Assembly: GCF_900101165.1 (NCBI RefSeq) | Contig: NZ_FNFK01000018.1 | Location: forward strand, 1-36,523 | DNA length: 36,523 bases | Origin: Alkalibacterium thalassium | Lineage (GTDB): Bacteria; Bacillota; Bacilli; Lactobacillales; Carnobacteriaceae_A | Direction of reading: 5' to 3' | Part shown: piece after piece, positions 1-7,465 of the stretch | Layout of the letters: every line of letters starts with the position of its first letter | How positions within the stretch are numbered: the stretch's first letter is position 1 | Notes under the pieces: model-generated | The model's input: only the letters and a program-made list of their open reading frames with translations | The model's database searches: none | Told to the model about the DNA's origin: nothing | Position numbers and translations under genes: made by a program

Positions 1-53
1 AAAAGAAAAAGAAGACAAAACAATCAGACATTTATCTCAATATGCGCTCTCAT

Positions 54-73
54 CCCACGATTAAAACCGTGGG
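54..73. repeat. Hairpin resembling an IS200/IS605-type element end
   Basis: A 6-bp perfect inverted repeat (CCCACG, 8-nt loop, CGTGGG) lies in a context (CTCATCCCACG, then GGGCTTTC) that resembles the subterminal hairpin at the right end of many TnpB-carrying IS200/IS605-family elements in Bacilli. No transposase is visible because the window starts only about 50 bases to the left. This could be the end of an element outside the window, a decayed remnant, or chance. Confidence 0.35.
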
Positions 74-93
74 CTTTCACGCTTGATAGTTCT

Positions 94-163
94 GTAAAAA
101 AGACACGGTAACGGTCATTTCCTTTGTTAAATCAGGACCTGACTCGTCTCGTGTCTTTTTTAC
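94..163 (-). terminator. Terminator of the yeiH-gdpd-nucleotidase operon
   Basis: A 14-bp perfect inverted repeat (GTAAAAAAGACACG at 94-107, its complement at 150-163) brackets a loop of about 42 nt, with a second small palindrome (TCAGG/CCTGA) inside the loop. It begins 8 nt past the stop of the minus-strand 5'-nucleotidase gene and ends in a U-run on that strand. The A-rich left arm would let it act from the other side too. Confidence 0.75.
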
Positions 164-170
164 TTTCTGA

Positions 171-1730
171 TTACTTTGTTGCCGTTACTTTGAAGTTGTA
201 GTTGGCTTCTGCCTTGATTGGTGAAAACCGACTGAAGTAGTCTCCCATCAGCTCATTCATAGGGATCGTGACCTCGCGGATGATTTTAGAGGCATCAAAC
301 ATGTCGTAATCCCCTCCGCCAACAGCTCGGTACTGATTAATAACGATCTCCAGGCTGTCTTCAGGCATGATGTCTTTCCCTTCATAGGAAAATTCAACGA
401 TCCGTTCCCCTTGAGGCATTGCCACATCGATAGTATACTCAATGCCCTCGTACATATCATAGTTGTACATTTGGGGTTTCGGTGTCATAAATGACGGATT
501 GACGATGATGTCCCCACTTTCATCCAGCTCAAAGTAAGTTGCCGACCGCTCTAGTGCCGCTTTCAGATCTTTTCCACTTACTTTCAGTACAGCCAGTGTG
601 TTCGGATAAATGTAATTCAGGACGACATCTCGCATCGTTACTTCTTTTTTGAATCCTCTAGCTTGGTTATTGAAAAGAGCCGTACCTGAAATGTCACACT
701 CCGCATAATACATCTGAACCTTATTTACAAATTCCACATAAGGATGTTCTATACGGCGAGCGGCTTCCACATCCGAAATCGTCATATCTCCTTCGACTTT
801 TCCGATTGGCTGATCCAGCCATGCTTCTACCTCTTCATTTACTGATCTGAACGCACCAGCGGTCGATTCATCTACATCCACCTGTTCCGTCGACAGAACT
901 TCAGGTATGGCATCGATCAGGATGTACTGTCCGTCAGCTTCTTCAATGTCCAATGTCACTTTTCCTAAATATCTTCCTTTATCCCCAGGCATAACGACTG
1001 CGGTCTGCCCCACTTTCTGAGCAATGACCCTGTGCTGGTGTCCGCTGAGCAGCACATCTATCCCTTCTATGTCATGCAGCAATGCATAGCCTTCATTCTC
1101 TCCGGTCTGTATTTCCGTCTCTTCTCCTGTCTCCAGGTCTTTTTCAAAACCGCCATGATAACTTACGACTACAACGTCGGCCTGCTCTTTTAAATAAGGC
1201 ACATATTTCTTTGCACTCTCAACTGCAGAAACAAATGTAAGGCCTTCGTAGTTCTCAGGGTGTTCCCAGTTAGGGATATAAGGGGTGGTCAGCCCAAGTA
1301 TGGCTATTTTAACGCCTTCTTTTTCGATAATTTTATACGCCTGACCAAAAGCCGGTTCGCCATTATCGTTAAGGATATTTGCGCTAAGTATAGGATAGTC
1401 TGCACTCCTGACCGCACTATTGAGATAGTCCAGCCCGTAGTTGAACTCATGGTTTCCAATGACTCCTATATCAAATCCACAGGCGTTGGCCGCTTCCATC
1501 ACCACAGTCGCTTCTTTCTTTTCCTTTACCACATAATGTGTAAACGGCGAACCCTGTATCAGATCACCATTTTCAATCGTGATACTCGGTCCATTAAGTT
1601 TTTCACGTTCACTTTTAAGGAGTGAGGCAATCTTGAACAGTCCGTAAGTCGCTTCATGACGACGTGACTGATAGTCAGTTGGGAAAAGGTAGCCGTGCAC
1701 GTCACTTGTTTCAAATAGTGTTATCTTCAT
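171..1730 (-). CDS. Bifunctional metallophosphatase/5'-nucleotidase family protein
   Basis: A 519-residue two-domain phosphoesterase of the 5'-nucleotidase / 2',3'-cyclic-nucleotide phosphodiesterase family. The N-terminal calcineurin-like metal centre is complete: D10 and H12 (SDVHG), D56 (ENGDL), N93-H94-E95 (GNHE), H192 (SYHGG) and H231/H233 (GHQH). The 5'-nucleotidase C-terminal substrate domain spans roughly residues 310-490. No signal peptide or LPXTG anchor is visible, so it is probably cytoplasmic, unlike secreted UshA/CpdB, and resembles YunD-type proteins in this respect. The ATG has a GAAAGGA ribosome site at good spacing. It is the last gene of a minus-strand operon, 27 nt after a glycerophosphodiesterase gene, which suggests phosphate recovery from nucleotides and phosphodiesters. 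The exact substrate cannot be read from sequence. Confidence 0.9.
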   Translation of the reverse strand: MKITLFETSDVHGYLFPTDYQSRRHEATYGLFKIASLLKSEREKLNGPSITIENGDLIQGSPFTHYVVKEKKEATVVMEAANACGFDIGVIGNHEFNYGLDYLNSAVRSADYPILSANILNDNGEPAFGQAYKIIEKEGVKIAILGLTTPYIPNWEHPENYEGLTFVSAVESAKKYVPYLKEQADVVVVSYHGGFEKDLETGEETEIQTGENEGYALLHDIEGIDVLLSGHQHRVIAQKVGQTAVVMPGDKGRYLGKVTLDIEEADGQYILIDAIPEVLSTEQVDVDESTAGAFRSVNEEVEAWLDQPIGKVEGDMTISDVEAARRIEHPYVEFVNKVQMYYAECDISGTALFNNQARGFKKEVTMRDVVLNYIYPNTLAVLKVSGKDLKAALERSATYFELDESGDIIVNPSFMTPKPQMYNYDMYEGIEYTIDVAMPQGERIVEFSYEGKDIMPEDSLEIVINQYRAVGGGDYDMFDASKIIREVTIPMNELMGDYFSRFSPIKAEANYNFKVTATK

Positions 1731-1757
1731 AAGTCAGTCCTTTCAAGACAATTAATG

Positions 1758-2660
1758 TCAATCTTCATTTAAAATATCGATCAGTAATTCAGGATTATCT
1801 GTCATGATGCCATGTGCCCCAAGATCGATCAGATCTCTCATCGTGGCTTCGTTGTTGATCGTCCAGTAGTAGACATCCATGCCCCTGTTTTCGGCTCCTC
1901 TGATCAGCTTCCAGTCAGCAAGATTAAAGCCTTCCTGTTCGACAGGAAGCTGAAAAGCATCCGCTGTTGGCTGATAGACCAGGTTCAGAAAAGCCTTATG
2001 CAGAGTAACAAACTGGCGCGTTTCCTGCTCGCCTGCACCGATAGCCACTGACCCGTCAGCTACTTCATTAAATCTTAGATTGATTTCGTGGTCAAAACTA
2101 GCTATCAGCACCGTATCATGCATATCATATTCTTGGATTAGTCGCCACATTTCCTGGATCATTTCTTCATAGCGCTCCGGATCATTCGTTGCTTTCAGTT
2201 CGATCAGCTGTCTCACATTGCTGAACTCCTGGAATACTTCTTCTACTGTCGGAATATATACTCCAGTATTTCTATATTCATGCTCTCCGGACTCATTTTG
2301 AAAGTGGTAGCCGGCATCCAGAGACTGAATTTCTTCCAGAGTCATCTCATTCACACGGCCTGTTCCGTCTGTTGTACGGTCGACTGTCTCGTCGTGAATA
2401 ACCACCAGTTCGCCATCTGCAGTGATGAAGACGTCATACTCCAGGATATCTACACCTATGGTTCGGGCATAACTGAATGCCTCCAGCGTATTTTCAGGGG
2501 CATGATCCAGTCCTCCACGATGAGCAATGACTAATGTGCCTTCATCTCCTTCAAAAAATGCTCGTTCACTATCTGAAGACAGCGGAAAAAGGAATAGAAT
2601 AAACCAGATAAATAAAATGATACCTAAAAGTATACCGATATACTTGAGTAATTTTTTCAC
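1758..2660 (-). CDS. Membrane-anchored glycerophosphodiester phosphodiesterase
   Basis: A 300-residue GDPD-family protein that hydrolyses glycerophosphodiesters to sn-glycerol-3-phosphate and an alcohol. An N-terminal hydrophobic segment (about residues 5-27) would anchor it, with the catalytic TIM barrel outside the cell. Family motifs are all present: H47-R48-G (AHRGG), E56-N57, E74 and D76 (EYDVFIT), H89-D90 (IHDETVDRTTDG) and a late KATND-like segment. The start is GTG, preceded by a strong AAGGAGGG site 5-6 nt upstream. It sits 16 nt after the YeiH gene and 27 nt before the nucleotidase gene, so the three are probably co-transcribed. Substrates could be lipid head-group products or teichoic acid fragments; this is inference. 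Confidence 0.92.
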   Translation of the reverse strand: MKKLLKYIGILLGIILFIWFILFLFPLSSDSERAFFEGDEGTLVIAHRGGLDHAPENTLEAFSYARTIGVDILEYDVFITADGELVVIHDETVDRTTDGTGRVNEMTLEEIQSLDAGYHFQNESGEHEYRNTGVYIPTVEEVFQEFSNVRQLIELKATNDPERYEEMIQEMWRLIQEYDMHDTVLIASFDHEINLRFNEVADGSVAIGAGEQETRQFVTLHKAFLNLVYQPTADAFQLPVEQEGFNLADWKLIRGAENRGMDVYYWTINNEATMRDLIDLGAHGIMTDNPELLIDILNED

Positions 2661-2676
2661 TCGTTCCCTCCTTGTA

Positions 2677-3681
2677 TTATATCACTATGGCTACGACTGC
2701 AAAAGATACAACGACTACGAGACTGGACAGGATGATTGCATGGACAAATGGCTTCCACCCTGTTCGGGCAAACTGTCTTACATTCGTTTTCAGACCGATT
2801 GCTGCCAGAGCAATGACCATTAAAAATCGGCTGGCTTGTCGCATTGCACCACTTAGCTCTGCTGGTATCAGTCCAATTGTGTTCAGTCCTGCGAAAAGTA
2901 CAAAACATGCGATGAACCATGGGAATAGCTTCTGCAGTGACACTTTCTCTTTCCGCTGATTGGGCTGCTTCAGTTTCTGTCTAAAATAGATAGCAGAAAA
3001 AATAATTACGGTCGGTATGATAGCCAGTGTCCGGGTCAGTTTGACCATGGTCGCAATTTCTCCAGCTGCTTCTGAAAATGCAAAGCTGGCAGCCACTACA
3101 CTTGAGGTATCATTGATGGATGTCCCTGACCAGAACCCGAAGAACTGATCGCTTAAAGAAAGGAGTTGGCCAACAATAGGATACAGAATGACCATCCCCA
3201 TATCGAAGATAAATGTAGAAGAAATAGCGTATGAGACATCCCCATCATCCGCTTCAATAACTGGTGCCATTGCTGCAATGGCTGATCCTCCACAAATTGC
3301 CGTTCCCGCAGCAATCATGTTGCTCAGCTTCCAGTTGATCCTGAACAGTCTCCCCAGTAAATACCCTCCTCCGAAAGCTGTCAGTAAGGTAAATAACAGA
3401 ACGATCAATGTTCGGCTGCCCACTTGAAGAATGATGGACATGTTCAAGGAAGCTCCTAATAATATAATAGCAAATTTGAGTACTTTTTTTGAGGCGAACT
3501 GAACCCCTTCATTCAAAAGTTCAGGTTTATAATATAGTGCACGGAATCCTATGCCTATGAACATGGCTAAAACCGCTGAACCGATAAAATGCCCCGGAAG
3601 TATAGTTTCGATCAGAACAGCTGTAACGGCTATCCCTGTCGCAAGCAAGAGTCCGGGAAGTTTCTTTGTCAATTGGATCAT
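2677..3681 (-). CDS. YeiH/YadS-family putative sulfate exporter (UPF0324)
   Basis: A 334-residue polytopic membrane protein with about ten hydrophobic segments over its full length. Family-typical stretches include the glycine/alanine-rich segment around residues 140-155 (AGTAICGGSAIAA) and SGTSINDTSSVVAA near residue 190. The family is annotated as a putative sulfate exporter, but the transported substrate is poorly established. It is the first gene of the minus-strand operon with the glycerophosphodiesterase (16-nt gap) and the nucleotidase. The ribosome site GAAAGGGA lies upstream of the ATG. The terminator of the preceding tspO gene lies about 155 nt upstream, so the operon should have its own promoter in 3682-3836, where I could not define convincing -35/-10 boxes. 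Confidence 0.88.
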   Translation of the reverse strand: MIQLTKKLPGLLLATGIAVTAVLIETILPGHFIGSAVLAMFIGIGFRALYYKPELLNEGVQFASKKVLKFAIILLGASLNMSIILQVGSRTLIVLLFTLLTAFGGGYLLGRLFRINWKLSNMIAAGTAICGGSAIAAMAPVIEADDGDVSYAISSTFIFDMGMVILYPIVGQLLSLSDQFFGFWSGTSINDTSSVVAASFAFSEAAGEIATMVKLTRTLAIIPTVIIFSAIYFRQKLKQPNQRKEKVSLQKLFPWFIACFVLFAGLNTIGLIPAELSGAMRQASRFLMVIALAAIGLKTNVRQFARTGWKPFVHAIILSSLVVVVSFAVVAIVI

Positions 3682-3836
3682 TATGCTTCATCCCTTTCAA
3701 GTAATAACTGACTCATTATAACATTTTTTTATTCAGCTGAATGATCAATTCTCCAATCTCTAATGAAAAGCTTTTTGAACCGTTCAAGTCGTATAACATA
3801 TGTACCAACTAAACTACATAGTATGCAATAAAAATA

Positions 3837-3889
3837 GACTTTAAATCAGCTGATTAAAAGATATTAGTTCCTGCAGCTGATTTAAAGTC
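3837..3889 (-). terminator. Terminator of the uvsE-tspO operon
   Basis: A 16-bp perfect inverted repeat (3837-3852 with 3874-3889, core TTTAAATCAGCTG) around a 21-nt loop lies 8 nt past the tspO stop. On the minus strand the second arm is followed by TATTTTTATT, a weak U tail. The stem is AT-rich; the palindrome could also bind a regulator for the downstream yeiH operon. Confidence 0.65.
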
Positions 3890-3897
3890 CAGTTTAG

Positions 3898-4635
3898 TTA
3901 TCTGTCTGTTCTGCTTCTCATTTTATCAAAGCCGACGATCGCTGAAGCTAGAAGATGGAATACGACTCCAGCTCCCGCTATAATCGTCAGTAAGAACAGC
4001 TGATTTTCGTTTTCAATTATGATTCCTATATATGCCCAGGCAAATACCAGAGGATAAAGCCAGTCTTTATGGACAAGTGAAACAAATAATGCAATCAGCG
4101 TTGCGATAACCAGCAGAATAAGTGTCCACTGATATTCATTCAGTCCGATCAGTTCTTCAATCCCCTGGCCATTAACTGTATCAATAATGTTAACAATCGT
4201 GGCAACTGTTACCCAGCCGAAGTAGATTGAAAATGGAACCCGATCAAACCAGTGGATGCCGTGTCTCGTTAATTTCTTGTATATAACGATGAGAGTGATC
4301 AGAAGCCCGATTATGACTATTGTCGATGCAATCAGCCAGACTTGAGTAAATACAACGATCCATAATGCGTTTAAAGTAAAGTTTGCTACAAGCCAGTAGT
4401 GAATGCTCTTGTATATCGGACTGGGATCGTCTTTTCTTACAAACAACCGGATGATCCATATGGCAAGCAGCACATAAATAAGTCCCCAGATCGAAAACAC
4501 ATAACTGGCGGGCTGAATGATTGCCTGATCCTGATTAGCAATATTTCCAACATTTCCACCAACAAGGTAGTTCACTCCAACCATTATGACAAATGCCACA
4601 CTGTATATGATTCCCCATCTTTTCCTGTCTGTCAT
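3898..4635 (-). CDS. Tryptophan-rich sensory protein, TspO/MBR family (long form)
   Basis: A 245-residue integral membrane protein with about seven hydrophobic segments, longer than the classical TspO of about 155-160 residues with five helices. The TspO-like core is visible: QPASYVFSIWGLIY (about residues 40-53) and LNALWIVVFT (about 89-98). TspO proteins bind or degrade porphyrins and are linked to light and oxidative stress; whether this long form does so is not known from sequence. An AGAGGAGGT ribosome site precedes the ATG. The gene starts 18 nt after the uvsE stop, so the two almost surely form one transcript, pairing UV-lesion repair with a stress-linked membrane protein. Confidence 0.85.
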   Translation of the reverse strand: MTDRKRWGIIYSVAFVIMVGVNYLVGGNVGNIANQDQAIIQPASYVFSIWGLIYVLLAIWIIRLFVRKDDPSPIYKSIHYWLVANFTLNALWIVVFTQVWLIASTIVIIGLLITLIVIYKKLTRHGIHWFDRVPFSIYFGWVTVATIVNIIDTVNGQGIEELIGLNEYQWTLILLVIATLIALFVSLVHKDWLYPLVFAWAYIGIIIENENQLFLLTIIAGAGVVFHLLASAIVGFDKMRSRTDR

Positions 4636-4653
4636 TCAGAAACCTCCTCTAAT

Positions 4654-5913
4654 TTAAATATCAAAGTAATATGACTCGATTAAATATGATATGTCGTACT
4701 TCACCGCCAGCTTTCTCAACATTCGCTTTAGCTTTGGTAGACTGGACACATCCGATAGCACCTCCTCTTTATATCTGACGTACCTGTTCTTTTCTTTTTC
4801 TGAGACTTTATCATTGAAATACCCCCAAACATGTTCTATAGCATTCCTGACGCCCCCTATGGACAATGGCGTCTCCATAGCCTCCTCGATCTGTTCATAA
4901 AAAGGAACGACCGGATACTTATCTTTGTCTTTCAGCAGCTCCCTTATGAACTGATAAGACTGAGGCGACCGTTCAAGAACCGCATACTTATACCTGCTCC
5001 ATTCTTTCTCCAGATCTTTGATGGCCCCTTCGTTCTTAGTAGCCAGCACACATTTGACTGCTGACAGGTTCTTATCTTTTACTTCAAGCATGATGTCGAT
5101 ATCCAGTGACTTGACTGACTCGTAATAATCCATAAACTCCTTTATTCTGACAGTCTGGGAATGAGCCCCCTCTCTCGCATTCAACTGCTGCTGAGAATAG
5201 TGTACTTTTGCTCGCCCATCATCCAGACTCCAGGTTTCCTGAGCCTTTTCAATCCAATGCTTATCATTACCTAATGTTTCTCCGGGATTGATAAAATGGT
5301 GAAGGTTATCATACACAACAGGGGCACCTGTCTGCTGACTGATCGACAAAACATCCTCAATGGTATAAAGGCGGTCATCATTTTCAATAATCAGTCTTTT
5401 TTTAATCCTCTGATCCAGTTTCTTGTACACTTTGACGAAACGTTCTATGGCCTGATCTTTATCCCCATAAACACCCCCGATATGCAAGATGATTTTATGT
5501 GAGGCATCTACATTCAGGCTGTCAATGAACAGGGTATGGTATGTCAGATCATCTATTGCCCTGTTCACCACATCCTCATTTTTTGAGTTTAATACAGTAT
5601 ACTGTCCAGGGTGCATGGATACTCTTATACCGTAATCTTTCACTTTTTCACCGATCCGCTCAAACTGTTCCTTAAAGATTTGTGACCAGTCGAGGTCGTT
5701 AACGGAAAAATCTGAGCCGAATGGAATGATATCCGAGCTCATCCTGAACAGTCGGATATCATTTTGATTATTATAATCGATCATTGCTTCAAGGGTGGTC
5801 AGGTTGTGTTCGATCAGACTAAGCAGATTCTCTTCAGTCGCATTCTGCTTGCGGCAGGTTTTATAGCTGAGATCTGCAATTCCTCTTGTTAAACAGGCGT
5901 ATCCAATACTCAT
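4654..5913 (-). CDS. uvsE: UV damage endonuclease UvsE with C-terminal DUF1722-like domain
   Basis: A 419-residue protein. Residues 1 to about 300 are a UVDE endonuclease, which nicks DNA 5' to UV photoproducts and other lesions. Recognisable stretches are the N-terminal IGYACLTRG, FRMSSDIIPFG, RVSMHPGQY, ILHIGGVYGDK, the metal-ligand Glu in RLIIENDD, YDNLHHF and MLEVKDK. Residues from about 305 to the end form an extra module resembling DUF1722 of E. coli YbgA: RYKYAVLERSPQSYQ, then RNAIEHVWGYF, EK, and a final VKYDISYLIESYYFD. Standard UvsE proteins are about 300-320 residues. YbgA is encoded beside photolyase (phr) in E. coli, so both domains are linked to UV repair. AAGGAG lies 7 nt before the ATG. 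No LexA-type box was seen upstream. Confidence 0.93.
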   Translation of the reverse strand: MSIGYACLTRGIADLSYKTCRKQNATEENLLSLIEHNLTTLEAMIDYNNQNDIRLFRMSSDIIPFGSDFSVNDLDWSQIFKEQFERIGEKVKDYGIRVSMHPGQYTVLNSKNEDVVNRAIDDLTYHTLFIDSLNVDASHKIILHIGGVYGDKDQAIERFVKVYKKLDQRIKKRLIIENDDRLYTIEDVLSISQQTGAPVVYDNLHHFINPGETLGNDKHWIEKAQETWSLDDGRAKVHYSQQQLNAREGAHSQTVRIKEFMDYYESVKSLDIDIMLEVKDKNLSAVKCVLATKNEGAIKDLEKEWSRYKYAVLERSPQSYQFIRELLKDKDKYPVVPFYEQIEEAMETPLSIGGVRNAIEHVWGYFNDKVSEKEKNRYVRYKEEVLSDVSSLPKLKRMLRKLAVKYDISYLIESYYFDI

Positions 5914-5965
5914 AAAATTCTCCTTATACAGGTGTTATACATATAGTCTATCACTGATCGATTTA

Positions 5966-6016
5966 ATTCACTAATATTGTGAATGAACAGCTGATCACTT
6001 CTGATTTCAAGTGATC
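5966..6016. promoter_or_regulatory. Two palindromes in the divergent uvsE / micro-membrane-protein gap
   Basis: Two perfect interrupted palindromes lie close together: ATTCAC-N7-GTGAAT (5966-5984) and GATCACTT-N8-AAGTGATC (5993-6016). They sit between the minus-strand uvsE gene and the plus-strand small membrane gene, where an operator could control one or both. Neither matches the Gram-positive SOS box. No U tail follows on either strand, so they are not obvious terminators. Confidence 0.35.
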
Positions 6017-6109
6017 TTCCTGTATATTTAATAATTCAAGCATATCATTATACATGCGTCATTCTCCTCTGCTATACTCAATTTATAAAAATAAAGGAGT
6101 GCGTTAATC

Positions 6110-6256
6110 ATGTTGTGGACACTTATTGGACTTTTGATTTTATTCTGGATCCTGGGACTTGTATTTGAAATCGCTGGTGGTCTGGTTCATATCCTGCTTG
6201 TTATTGCCCTGATTGTATTTATCTTTAATATGATCACTGGTAGAAGAGGAAGGTAG
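6110..6256 (+). CDS. Small membrane protein, lmo0937 family
   Basis: A 48-residue protein starting MLWTLIGLLIL and ending in a basic tail (TGRRGR). It is nearly all hydrophobic, with two transmembrane stretches (about 3-19 and 25-42) separated by EIAGGLVH. The pattern of MLWT, a central G-LVFEIAGGLVHILLVIALIVF core and terminal RRGR matches the lmo0937-type micro-membrane family of Firmicutes, of unknown function and often stress-linked. AAAGGAG lies about 10 nt before the ATG. A TATACT box with an upstream TG (6073-6078) is about 32 nt before the start, and a terminator follows at once, so it is probably monocistronic. Confidence 0.85.
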   Translation: MLWTLIGLLILFWILGLVFEIAGGLVHILLVIALIVFIFNMITGRRGR

Positions 6257-6294
6257 CTTAATTCCCTCTTCATTGCTACTTATTATTAAGAAAA

Positions 6295-6330
6295 GGCTCC
6301 GTACGCACAGTGCGGAGCCTCTTCTTTTTT
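6295..6330 (+). terminator. Terminator of the small membrane protein gene
   Basis: GGCTCCG (6295-6301) pairs with CGGAGCC (6313-6319), followed by CTCTTCTTTTTT, a clear U tail on the plus strand. It lies about 40 nt past the stop and directly before the EAL gene, whose start must be downstream of it. Confidence 0.85.
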
Positions 6331-6357
6331 ATAAAAATGAGTACTGGGGTAAATACT

Positions 6358-7392
6358 GTGCTAGAATATAAACAGAGCGAATTGGAGGTAATGATAGGGC
6401 ATGCCCAGTATGTTCCATCATTAAACAGCGTATTTCCTTGGACATCCCTGATCAGCATGGTCACTGATCATTTTACCCATAGAGACTATCCGCATAAAGT
6501 CACTGATTCGATTATAATAACGACTGAAGATGCCACTAAAGACCTGCCGGATTTTCTTCTGGCAATGAATCTGACTGATAAGGTTAGATTTAAAGTTCAG
6601 ACGGGAGACTGGCTGGCTATAACTGATTTCTGTGCCTATACGGAATCTTCCTGGATCGACTCTATCATACGTGAAAAATACATAAACATGCATTTCCAGC
6701 CGATCATCACTTCTGAAGGGTCGATTTATGGATATGAATTGCTGGCCAGATTTATTAATAATGATGGGGAGACGATCTATCCAGATGTTATTTTCCCGGG
6801 CGCACGAGCTCGTGGACGGACTTTCGCCTTGGACCGTTTATGCCGGATCCAGGGTGTCCGTCAAGTCGCTCGGCTGCAAAAAAATCAGAAAGCCTTCATC
6901 AATTTCATCCCGACAGCTATTTACAGACCGGAGTATTGCCTGAAAACGACTACCGCTGTTGCTAATCAGCTGAACATCGATAACGAACGCTTTGTTTTTG
7001 AAGTAGTTGAAACAGAAAAAACAGATGATACTGATCATTTAAAGTCTATTCTTACCTATTATCAGGACAACGGGTTCTGTTATGCTCTGGATGATGTGGG
7101 TGCAGGATACAACACCTTAGATCTTTTGTCAGACTTGAAACCTCCATATGTAAAGCTCGATAGACAGTTTGTCGATGGCGTTCATGCCTCAAGTGACAAG
7201 CAGGCAGTGGCTTTGGCTTTCCTTGAAAAAGCTGATGAATATGGAGCCGTGACACTTGCGGAAGGAATCGAATCCGCTGATGACTTCAAGTGGCTTAAAT
7301 CACTCGGATATCAGCTCTTCCAAGGCTATCTGTTTGGAAAACCTTTGCCGGATCCGCTGGATGTCGACCGAATCGATCTGACACTTTTATAA
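6358..7392 (+). CDS. EAL-domain protein, probable cyclic-di-GMP phosphodiesterase
   Basis: Encodes about 345 residues. A short N-terminal region of about 95 residues precedes an EAL domain. The signature glutamate is present as YELLARF rather than EALLRF, followed by FINF (Asn ligand), FEVVETE, DDVGAGY (for DDFGTGY, both Asp kept), YVKLDRQFV (catalytic Lys), TLAEGIES and FQGYLFGKP. The metal and catalytic residues therefore look intact, and hydrolysis of c-di-GMP to pGpG is likely. Reading the frame open to a GTG at 6310 would put the start inside the preceding terminator. GTG 6358, after GGGGT, is chosen; ATG 6337 and ATG 6391 are alternatives. No signal peptide or membrane segment is visible. 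Confidence 0.85.
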   Translation: MLEYKQSELEVMIGHAQYVPSLNSVFPWTSLISMVTDHFTHRDYPHKVTDSIIITTEDATKDLPDFLLAMNLTDKVRFKVQTGDWLAITDFCAYTESSWIDSIIREKYINMHFQPIITSEGSIYGYELLARFINNDGETIYPDVIFPGARARGRTFALDRLCRIQGVRQVARLQKNQKAFINFIPTAIYRPEYCLKTTTAVANQLNIDNERFVFEVVETEKTDDTDHLKSILTYYQDNGFCYALDDVGAGYNTLDLLSDLKPPYVKLDRQFVDGVHASSDKQAVALAFLEKADEYGAVTLAEGIESADDFKWLKSLGYQLFQGYLFGKPLPDPLDVDRIDLTLL

Positions 7393-7420
7393 GTTTGAAT
7401 AGATTCAATTCAAAACTATT

Positions 7421-7462
7421 AAAAAATGCTTCAGGACCTGTACTCGGTCTGAAGCATTTTTT
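7421..7462. terminator. Bidirectional terminator between the EAL and capA-like genes
   Basis: A 14-bp perfect stem (AAAAAATGCTTCAG at 7421-7434, complement at 7449-7462) with partial pairing inside the loop. A-run and T-run flank both sides, so it can end both the plus-strand EAL gene and the convergent minus-strand gene, whose stop is 4 nt away. Confidence 0.9.
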
Positions 7463-7465
7463 ATG

